Assembly: GCA_036245805.1 (NCBI GenBank)
Contig: BTRK01000004.1
Span: 41,194,907 to 41,258,906 of the forward strand
Direction of reading: 5' to 3'
From: Pristionchus mayeri
Taxonomy: Eukaryota; Nematoda; Chromadorea; Rhabditida; Neodiplogasteridae
DNA length: 64,000 nucleotides
A program made the position numbers and the translations under genes. The notes beneath the pieces were generated by a model. The model saw nothing but the letters and a program-made list of their open reading frames with translations, made no database searches and was not told the DNA's origin. Every line of letters begins with the position of its first letter. Positions within the stretch are counted from its first letter, which is position 1. Positions 20,971 to 30,500 of the stretch are shown one piece after another.

Positions 20971-23900
20971 TTGTTATCGACACATATTTCCAGGCCGTTG
21001 TACCCTGATGTTATCCGAAACATCTACTCTCGGGACTCGCCACTGGTTCAGGTACGGATTATGGGCACTGCGTCGGATGAGTACTATGGCATAATGCCGC
21101 CTTTGATATATCAAATACCGCATGACGCCATAGTTTTCATCCTACCTAGTGTCGGATTATGAGGTCGTTAGTTTCGTATAAAAGCAATTTTTCTGGATGC
21201 GAGTTACTTTCCTCCTAACAACATATCTTAAAGGGTAGCCAACAATGATATTGCTGAAACTGCGTCATTTTGTGCAGCAGTGAGCATTGTTTCTTTGATC
21301 ACCAATCATTTTTAGTTCACTTATCTTTAAGGAGCAGTTGACCAAGCTTCCGTCCGGTCTCATCGTCGCTTCCTCTATGCACAACGAACTTCACAACAAC
21401 GTCTATCTGGTACGCTATGCTCCCTAAGCAAGGAGGAGGGGGCACATTTTGGATAATTGGCCCACTCCTACCCTCCCTCCTCTAGCTCACTCGAAGGTTC
21501 AATTGAAGGCACTGACGTACCGCGCAGGAGCACGCTACGAGAGCGGCAGCAAGCAGAAGGGTCTCGCCTTCTTAGTCAGGTATGGAGAGTGGTTGAGAGT
21601 TCACAAAAAGTGCTAAAAGTGGGCACATAAGAACTGTTTTAATAGGGCATCATGCTAAACTTGCAGTAAGATTCTCTCCATCAACGCGAAGGGGATCGGA
21701 AGCGAGTCAGGGCAGCCTGGATCCAAGTTTGTTGGGATGGTATGAAGATCGCGAACATGCTTGGCTCTAATTACCATGTCTCAAAGATGCAAATAAAATC
21801 CTTACTGCGTTTTCTCGTTTCTTAAATATTGGAATACCTGAATTTTACTTCCAAAAAACGACTGAAAAATGTTTACTCACGTTATATAATCTTTGGGCAC
21901 TGGGTCGGATGAGAACTATGACGTTATGCTGCCTTTGATATATCACTGGCGGCATGACGTCATAGTTCTCATCTGACCTAGTGCCTATAATCTTTGTAGG
22001 CACCCCAGATCACTCCCGACTTCCTGACCATGAGGGTGACTGTGCCGCGTAAGAAATCGATGCTCGCTCTCGAATATCTCGGCCGTATCGCAACTCTCAA
22101 GGATTGGGAACTGAATGTGAGTTGCACTTCTTTTGGTTTACACCAGTGGTCGGGTTGGCCACACAAAAGTAAAATTTGTGCACGTTTCTAAAATTTTAAT
22201 ACGCAATCGTTGAAAATGGGTACTTTTGACCAAAATTCCTAACCAAGGGGTATGTTTTCTAGTTTTGCTCTCGTCCGAACTCCAAAAACCGAAAAAAATG
22301 TTATGCCATTGTGGACCTTCTTTTCGATCACTGGCGCACACGATTCAGCGGTGCCTCTTAAATCTGGGTACAAATAATGGGCTGAAAATGACTTAGATGC
22401 CTCCTTTTCCAGGGTTGAAGTCGTCAGTAGACGAATACTAGAATGCTATAATGCTATTGAACCTGTTTTGACCAATAAGCTCATCGATCATATTGGCACT
22501 ACGTCGGATGATAACCTTTCGGATGATAACCATAAAATGCCTTCTGTAGAACTTTCACCGAAATATTTTTGAAATTTTGGGAACCTTCAGTGAACATGCT
22601 GCTGGGAAAGGGTATTTGGTTATCATCCGACCTAGTGCCATCATATGAATCTTTCGCAGGAGTTGATCAAGGAAGTTGCTGATGGTGGTGGTGCTCCGCC
22701 CCCTGCGCGACTCATTGTAGAATACGTGAGAAGAGCCGCGTATGGGTATGTATTGAATCATTTTTATATTACAATTCATTAATTAGAGGGAGATGTAAAT
22801 TTAATTACTTAGTTAACGTATCCCTCTGTTTATGTTATGTTTCGCTCTTAGTTCTGTTTATCTTTGTTTGTGCTGCTAGTTAAATTGACTGATGTTCGAT
22901 TGCAGAAATGGACCACTCGCGAACACGCTTCGGGAAAAAATATCTCTTCTTCGACATACAGGTTTTTTGCTTAAAATTGCTTTTCTCTCGACATCAAAAA
23001 TTTGTTACAACGACAACTAGCGAGCTTCGGTCGCTACGTGGTTCGCGGGGTTGTGTTTTAAGGATAACAATTGGACGCGACTGGTGAGAGCCTGCTTAAA
23101 ACGTTGTAAAAGGCTCGTGAGGCCTCGGGCAATTCGAACAAGTTGGGATGGGACTTCGCCCCATCCCAACTTTTTCGAATTGCCCGAGGCCTCACGAGCC
23201 TTTTACAGCGTTTTAAGCAGGCTTCTACTTGCATACCTTAGAACACGGTAACGTAGTTATTTGCGCATTCACAACCCATCGTTTAGAAATATAGCACATA
23301 GCTGTTGTAAAATCTGCCCAACTTTCTCTCACTCCCCGCAGCGTGAGAGCAGGTTGGGATGGTGTGGTGGGTGGTGCACGGGGTGCATTTGAGTTTTCTG
23401 CGATTTGGTAAAATATACCATGTTGTGTGGTGTGCTGAAAGTGCCCGTCGTGAGGATGCTAACGGTCAAGGTCTTAGCGTTGTAGGATGATTTTGAGCCG
23501 AGTTAGAGCGATTTGAAGAAAAGAGATCACAGATCAAGTTCAATATTTTAAAAGCGCTCGCCATGGGGATGCCAACGGCCAAGGTCCTATCCTTCTATGA
23601 TGATTTTGAAGCGAGTTAGAGCCATTTGAAGAAAAAGATCAAACTACAAAGATCAAAGATCAAATGTTGAAAGCGCTCGTCAAGGGAGTTCATAAGGTCA
23701 GGGTCCCATGCACATAGGATGATTTTGAAGCTAGTTAGAGCCATTTGAAGAAAAAGATCAAACTACAAAGATCAAAGATCAAATTTTGAAAGCGCTCGTC
23801 AAGGGAGTTCATATGGTCAAGGTCCCATGCACATAGGATGATTTTGAAGCTAGTTAGAGCCATTTGAAGAAAAAGATCAAACTATAAAGATCAAAGATCA

Positions 23901-26884
23901 AACTTTGAAAGCGCTCGTCAAGGGAGTTCATATGGTCAAGGTCCCATGCACATAGGATGATTTTGAGGTAAGTTATAGCGATTTGAAGAAAAAGATCAAA
24001 CTGCAAACTATAAAGATCAAAGATCAAACTTTGAAAGCGCTCGTCAAGGGAGTTCATATGGCCAAGGTCTTAGGCACATAGGATGAGTTTGAGGCGAATT
24101 AGAGCGATTTGAAAAAAAAGCGTCACCGACAGACAGACGTTACGATATTTCTTTATACAGTAACACATGTTTACCTATACATCTTCATTTCTAGATGAGG
24201 ATGTTCGTCGCTTCGTTGCCACTCACATGGTCGCCAACAATGCCGTCCTCGTTGGCGTCAACATTGACCACGACGAGTTGTGCGCATTCGGTGAAGCGAA
24301 TATTCCCGCGAGTACGGTACGTTGGGTCAGAAGTAATGACCGCATCGTTTGCTATATTATCAATTAGTTCGCGCGTATAATAAAATATAGACATGACTAT
24401 GAAGTAATATGATGAAAAACTAATTCAAAAAGAGATTATTATGGTTACGTGTGCTCGGATTGGGTGTTATTATTTTTTCGTATATCTTTTTCTTTTTATT
24501 TAAAGTTACCAGACGAGGACAAAATTGACCCCCTATTTTTTTGTCCTCCATCGAATAGCCGATGGCTGAATTAGTTGAGAATGAATATACAAAAATGCTA
24601 AAAAATCAATAATAGCCACAAGGGAAAGCCGGAAATGATCAGCGCTCTCTCACTTTTACATACTCTCTCGTACACGCGACGAGATCAGGGTAAGATCAGG
24701 GTTTCGTCCTCGTCCGGTAACTTTAAGTTTTTATAACCGCTTCGATATTATAGGTGCCTACACCCGGCGTCATCAATTCTCCTTACGTGGGTGGCGACTT
24801 TAGAATGCATAAACCATACGAGTCCGCATTTGTCTGTATCGGTGAGTGGCCTTGTAATGTAGATTTTATGTTGGCGAGTACGATCTTCTATCATGAACAT
24901 TTTCGAGCACTTTTGAGCGCAAACCAGCGTTAAATTTTCCATATAAACACGATGTTCAAAACAAAATGCGAATATTGTGAGAGATGTGTTGAGAAGGGAT
25001 TATGGGCAGAAAACACGAGAAAACAGTTATAACCAAAATAAGCATAGCCATTTCAGCTGGTGAGGGTGCAGCCTTGGAAGATGTGCAGGCTTGTGCAGTG
25101 CAGGCTGTGCTAATGGCATGGCTTGGCTCACAAGTGCCACGCCCTGATGCATCTGAGCTGAGCGACGGATCTGGAGCACTCGCAGGTATAGTTGAGTTTT
25201 TTTAAATGGGAGCACTCACAGGAAGGCTGGTGGAGGTGGGCTGATTGGTGCGAAGAGTCGATGCTTGTTTTCGACAACAAAAGCAACCACAAACAAATAA
25301 AGTTTTTAAGTTTTTGTGCAGGAATCACTAAGCTGCACAGCTCCGTCACCATCCAATGCTTTCATAGACACTACGAGGGAGGAGGGATGGTCCAGTGCTA
25401 TATAGTGAGTGTACTGTAACAGCAGAAACCTTAGAATTACCATGTTTTATGTGTGTGTCGCCCTAGAACTACGGATGAAAAATGATCGTAAATTTAAGTC
25501 CGAAATAAAATGATAGCTCTTTCCGTGGTGAATTGTTTTCGTCGATAGTAGTAGCCATGCTAGTTTCATAAGTAAGCTTTAAATTCGATGCTGTGTAAAT
25601 CGTGCTACATTAATGCAGGCATGGTCTCGGACTATCGGGGCTTCTCAGGCCATTATATGCAAATGATAGGCTATCTTTTCTCGCAAAATAAATAAGCAGA
25701 AAATGTTTTTAGAGAGGTGTGAAAATATCACATTTGGTAAAATTTGGATTTTCCGGATAACCAAAAAGCACGAAGCCATTCGGACATGTGTACGTATTGA
25801 CCAGTCAAAACGAAAAAAGGTTTAGGCGGGTTCAAAGACCATGCCTCAAATCGACCGTTGCTTTCTGAACAGCCTAATATCTCGTGCAGGAGGCTCCTCC
25901 TTCGCGCGTTCGCGATGTGGTGCAGGACGTGGTCAATCTACTCAAGAATTTCAAGATCGATAATCTCGAGGACTCGAAGCAACGCGCAAAGGAGACCCTA
26001 ATTAGGTGACATTTTAACCGTTCCTGCATTTGTCTATTTTCTCCTCCTTCTGATAATGTGAAATGTTGGGGAGATAGATGTGCCATGGCACCGAAATCCA
26101 GTTCATTTGGTTCTTCTCACCGGCAATTGGGTGGATGCTCACATGGACCCTTTTGCAGGACTTTCACAGAGTCATTTTTGACATTTAAGGAAGCTACTGT
26201 GAACATACAGGGGAAGGATGCCATTTTTGATTATCGGAAAGTAATCATCCGACGGTGATCATTCGGCTTAATGCCGCCTGGACATGTAATATATCCACGT
26301 TATGTCTCTTGCTTAATACCATTGAAAAGATTAATACCATTGTCTACAGAGCTGATGCAACGCGACATCCTATCGGCACAGCAGTCATTCGATCGAAGGA
26401 AATCTTAGCCGGAGTGGAGAAGAACGCCGTGATTGAAGCAATCGATAATGTGAGCGATGGGTTACGGTAGCTCGGAGTACTGTAATCGAATTGTGTTCGA
26501 AAGTGCCATGGCAATGATTTATGACATCTAAGGCAAAATTTCCTCGAGGGAGATTCTCAATGTTATCAAAAGTAGACAATAGTGCTTGCATTGGGGTGAG
26601 GTTCGAACTCCACTCCCAGGCCTTTCATGATATGTGTGGGCGTTAAGCTTTGTAGATGGGACTCTTCGGGTCCCAAGTTGCATGAGAAATTTTTTTTATT
26701 TTCTTTTTTTGTGCGAAAAGTTTTAAAAAATAAAATATGAAACTCAATACAGGTCACTACATCTCAATTGGAAGCAGCTGTAAGACGCATTCTGTCAAAT
26801 ATCACTATTGCGTCTTTGGGAAACAGTGACAATATCCCCAGCAGAAGTGAGATCCATAATTGGATACGCCGGGGGATACGGTAG
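20971..26884 (+). CDS. ucr-2: ucr-2 array copy 4, core protein 2-like, start codon altered
   Basis: Exons A-N: 20971-21051, 21332-21409, 21509-21579, 21667-21739, 22000-22116, 22660-22745, 22906-22961, 24195-24316, 24754-24841, 25057-25185, 25322-25404, 25890-26005, 26350-26449, 26753-26884. The exon sum is 1332 nt with no internal stop (443 aa). The position equivalent to ATG in copies 3 and 7 is TTG (20971), and a second candidate upstream reads GTG, so no ATG-initiated MLSS-type start exists. An unseen alternative first exon is possible. Exon C has one codon more and exon G two fewer than the norm, both in frame. Exon J is the longest complete-copy version (PRPDASELSDGSGALAG). Exon N ends GNSDNIPSRSEIHNWIRRGIR split around a conserved TAG. 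The sequence is the most diverged of the complete copies in exons D-E. Confidence 0.78.
21064..21153. mobile_element. hAT-type palindromic MITE with 8-bp target duplication
   Basis: GGCACTGCGTCGGATGAG to CATCCTACCTAGTGTC. The flanking octamer GGATTATG occurs immediately before (21056-21063) and immediately after (21154-21161). The 8-bp duplication places the family in the hAT superfamily. It lies in intron A of copy 4. Confidence 0.85.
21440..21496. mobile_element. Partial second-family hAT MITE
   Basis: GGCACATTTTGGATAATTGG followed by CCCACTCC is the left half of the family seen at 16131 and 43336. The right half is missing. It lies in intron B of copy 4. Confidence 0.55.
21896..21985. mobile_element. 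hAT-type palindromic MITE
   Basis: GGCACTGGGTCGGATGAGAA to TTCTCATCTGACCTAGTGCC, with GATATATC at the centre and TGACGTCA in the right arm. TATAATCTTTG occurs on both sides, consistent with a target duplication. The right end lies 14 bases before exon E of copy 4. Confidence 0.8.
22495..22639. mobile_element. 145-bp MITE with the same ends but a different interior
   Basis: It starts GGCACTACGTCGGATGATAA and ends TTATCATCCGACCTAGTGCC, like the 90-bp family. The interior, however, has GATAACCATAAA, GGGAACCTTCAG and GGGTATTTGGTTATC, like the GATAACCAAAA group. It links the two groups as one family. It lies in intron E of copy 4. Confidence 0.7.
23091..23222. repeat. Near-perfect 65-bp-arm hairpin
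   Basis: CCTGCTTAAAACGTTGTAAA to AAGTTGGGATGGG is mirrored by CCCATCCCAACTT to TTTACAGCGTTTTAAGCAGG, with a loop of only about 8 bases. It lies in intron G of copy 4 and is likely a foldback MITE. Confidence 0.75.
23430..24118. repeat. Minisatellite, 119-bp unit, about six copies
   Basis: AAGCGCTCG occurs at 23552, 23671, 23790, 23909 and 24035, giving spacings of 119, 119, 119 and 126. Each unit contains CATAGGATGATTTTGA, AGTTAGAGC and GAAGAAAAAGATCAAA. A first, decayed unit precedes 23552. The third and fourth units are almost identical. The array lies in intron G of copy 4, ending about 75 bases before exon H. Confidence 0.9.
24501..24725. mobile_element. ~220-bp MITE with TA duplication
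   Basis: AAGTTACCAGACGAGGAC on the left mirrors GTCCTCGTCCGGTAACTT on the right, and a TA flanks each end. Only the tips pair. It lies in intron H of copy 4, about 30 bases before exon I. Confidence 0.65.
26185..26263. mobile_element. Remnant of the GATAACCAAAA-type MITE
   Basis: GAACATACAGGGGAAGG and TTTTTGATTATCGG with ATCATCCGACGG match the right part of the elements at 9925 and 22495. It lies in intron L of copy 4. A weaker trace is at the same place in copy 7 near 58370-58500. Confidence 0.5.
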
Positions 26885-27594
26885 AAGAGAATAAGGAGTA
26901 CGGTAGCTTAGATTAAATAGATAATTTACTCCAAGCGAGGTAGACAGTTGGGTATTCTAATAACTCAGGTTGGATTTACTGATAGGTCGAGTGGTATAAG
27001 GGAAGGGATATTCTTGTATGAAATGATTTGATTCCTTTATATAGCCATGTGATTGTCTTTATTTCAGATGTGTTCTGTGTTTTTATCTTGTTGCAGAGTG
27101 TCATTCTAATGATATCGTTGTTTTTGTTATTCTACCTTATTTCTTCATCAGTTGATCCTAATGTGATCTTTCATATTCTTCTCATCCGTAAATATCGTGC
27201 TTACTGATTTTGTTCCTTTACTGACTTCACTGTTGTTCGATGTTCGTTGTTGTTTTTGTTTTTTTATCACATTTTTTAAACCTCCACTATGTCTCTCTCA
27301 TTATCCTCATATATCACTATTGTGTGTTCACTTGCTAACAGCTCGTTTTATACAGTATATCTGTGTAAGTGAGTACATGATGATGAAGATTGAAGTGATC
27401 GTTGCATATTGTCTTAATGAAGAGACGAAGCCGGAAGAGCCGGAGCCGGCGAATTGTCGAGACGGGCCACGGCCGGCTTCTTCCTTCTTCCCGGTTCTCG
27501 GCATCTCAGTGGTTCATCGACCACCATACCGTATCTCTATTCGAAATCTATCGTTTCCTATTAATTTTGCACTGTAAACGCTTTTAGATTGTTG
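26885..27594 (+). promoter_or_regulatory. First-type spacer and promoter region before copy 5
   Basis: This spacer recurs after copies 5 (40543-41151) and 7 (59408-60055). It has GGTAATTTACTCCAAGCGAGG-like sequence, TCATCCGTAAATAT, TTTTATACAGTATATCTGTG and a small reading frame at 27377-27577 (ATGATGATGAAGATTGAAG). That frame is also open before copy 6. CTTTTAG at 27581-27587, seven bases before the ATG, is a good candidate spliced-leader acceptor. Confidence 0.55.
27377..27577 (+). other. Conserved small upstream reading frame (66 codons)
   Basis: The peptide starts MMMKIEVIV and continues with KPEEPEPAN, RDGPRPASSFFPVL and PPYRI. The equivalent frame before copy 6 (40924-41121) keeps the same blocks with a three-codon insertion (EEE). 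Before copy 2 it is closed by a TGA, and before copy 8 it is cut after MMMKIEVIVIV. It could be an upstream ORF, a skipped 5' exon or simply conserved non-coding DNA. I do not recognise it. Confidence 0.35.
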
Positions 27595-30500
27595 ATGTTT
27601 CGTACGCCAGTCCGATACAAGAAGTTCATACATGGCCCCTTGAGTCAGGTACGCTGGAGTGGTGATGACAATTTTGATAATTGGCGGCTCTGAACTTGCT
27701 AAACAAATGAAGTGTTGCACGTTTTCGCTTTCAATCTACTTGGTATCCTACAAATGTTTGCTTTGAGGGTTCTTGTACTGAAACACAGATCGTACAGTAG
27801 GCGAGTAAGGTTGGGATAGGTAGTAGGATAGTTAGGGTACACTAATTCTAAGTATAACGAATGCATTGCGAATTGATCGGTCAAGGTGCATTGAAACACT
27901 TAAAATGTGAGATCAGGATTGGTCAATATGGGGTTCTGCACATTAACCGAAAGACTTAAATATTTTATAACTTTTTTTGTAACAAATATATTAATATATT
28001 TGATAACAATATTTTATAAAAATATACAACATTTAATAACAAAATATTTTCAGGAGCAGTTGACCAGGCTGCCGTCGGGTCTTTTCGTTGCCACTGCCAA
28101 GCACAACAAGCCTCCCGATGTCGCTCATCTGGTGCGGAAATTTGAGCGGCCTCTTTTAATTTTATAGACATTGGATAGTTGGTCCACCCCCTCTTTTCAT
28201 TTTTCTTCCCCTCATCATCACAGAGGCATCGTACGACCGAAAATCAGGGAACGATACATAGAAATGAGTGATGCCAACTGTCCAAGAAGTGCCTTAATTT
28301 GAGCTGTCTCTTTTAATTCTGTATTTGTTTTTTCTTACTTTCATACTTTATTTGTTTGTGAAACGAATTTTTCTGTTTCAGGCGCTGGTGTACCGTGCGG
28401 GAATTCGCTACGAAAGTACCGAGCAGATCGGTCTCACACGGCTAGTCAGGTAGAGTAACGGCGAAAATTATACCATTTTCCTTTTTTTCAAGCATGACTT
28501 GCCTCAATCTTATTCGAGCTTCACTAAAATTTGGCTGTACTCATTTTCTATTATTACCAATCCACCGATCTACTATCTCAGGCAACTCGGTTTGAATCTA
28601 ATCGGAACAATTTTGTAATCTAATCCGAGCAATTTTAACAGCAACCGTGGCCAAATAAGATTCTAAAATTTTCTAATTAGATTCAAAATATTTCAAATTA
28701 GATTCTAAAACGTACGAACTTCTAATTAGACTCTGCGGATGTTTTGGTTAGATTCTAAAATTTATGCAATTAGATTTCAAATATTTCTAATTAGATGCCT
28801 ATTTTTTCTAATTAGGTTCTTATTTTTTCTAATTAGATTCTTATTTGTTCGATTTAGATTCTTCATTTTTTGTTTGTACGTACCGAGTAGTCATGTTTAT
28901 TACATTCGATAAGCAAACCAGGCAACAATGGTTGATCAACAACGAGAACTATGTTTGGACTAAACTTCTCAAATAAACTGAAGTGATTAACAACACAAAA
29001 CTAAAGGGGTGGAAATAAGGACTCAAGAAATGAGAAGATTTTCCGGATTAGTACGAATTTACTCGTGAGGTCGCACACGCTTTCTTCCAGACGCCGAACC
29101 TCCCGCTGCTTGTTTTTCCTGGGATCGAGCCAAGTTGTTGTAATGTAGAATCATACAGTTTTAGTGACCTGAACAAGGCAATCAATTGTGCAAAATCAAT
29201 ACAACTTACAATAAGTAATTGAGATGACGTCCGTGGTCTCAACAAACACATAATATTAGGAAAGAAAGAAATAATTGAAATATTAAAACTCAGCGACCGC
29301 CAAGTAATGGCGAAAAATAAAGAGAATCTAATTAGATTCGGATTAGATTCTAAAATCTTCAAATTAGATCCTAAATTTTTCGAGTTCCAATTAGATTCCA
29401 AATTCGTACTATTAGGTAGTATAATCTAATAAGATTGCAATTAGATTCTAAAATCTTTAAATTAGATTCCAATTTCACGAGAATTCTGATTAGATTCAAA
29501 CCGAGTTGCCTGAGATTTGATAGTATCATCGTAGTGTACGGTAGGCCGCTGGGAAATCCGCCTAATCAGGTAAGCAGGATTGGCGGGGGGTGTTGTTGAA
29601 AATTCTACAATCGATTTTTGACATCGCACACGCTCAAGTATGCTAAAATATGAAAACAACGTAACTATTCTGATTCGTGATACTGGTAATCCAATATGTA
29701 GAGTAAAAAAGTTATCTACAGGTCCGAATTGAAACCATTCTAGCAAGAAGGAAGTGGGGGGGGGGGGTGGTTGGTATTTGTGTTAGGCACTAGGCCGGAT
29801 GATCACTGTACTATTATCTTCCGGATGATAACCAAAAATAGTACCCATCTGCAGGGTTTTTGGAAAAGACTACTTGACAGTCTGGGAACATATTGTAGTG
29901 CTACAACATCTAATTTGCTAAGTCAACTACAACAAAAGTTATACCAAAAATACAAGTCGTCTAAAAACTTTCTTGCGCTACTATATAATATTTATGGGTA
30001 AATTTACTTAAAAATTGCAGGTCGATTATTTTCAACAACCCGAAGAAGATCGGAAGCGAGCAAATGCAGTTTCCGAATGGGTCCGAAATTGTGAGGAAAA
30101 TTATTACTTATCTTTATTGAATTAGTACACTTTTCGAAAACAATTTATTTATGGATTGAAAAAAAACATTGTCCATTTTTTGTCTTATTTTTGAAAGAAT
30201 CAACTGAAAATATACGTCAACTCTTTTCGATCCATACGTGCAACACGGCGTTTTAGCCCGATCAAACATATCTAAACATTATCATCAGGACCCCTTGGCG
30301 GGAAGTTCAGAAATTCAAAATACGCTTGCTGGCAACTTGTTTTGTCTGTTTCTTTGCGCTCATATTTCGTCACACCGACCCCTTATCACGGGTATTCTGT
30401 AAGAATGCGGGAAAACAAGTCCCTTTTGCCACCAAAGGTCATAGAAAGCCTGTAGAACGCCGTGTACTCAATCTTGTCTTCACAGAGGCCCTTCCTCACG

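Noticed and set aside
22144..22335. Possible small hAT element with CAGTGGTCGG-like tip
   Set aside because: The proposed ends (CCAGTGGTCGG and CGATCACTGGCG) pair over only a few bases, and I found no target duplication.
23430..24118. CRISPR-like regular array
   Set aside because: The unit is 119 bp and repeated throughout, with no conserved short repeat separated by unique spacers. It is a minisatellite in an intron of a eukaryotic gene.
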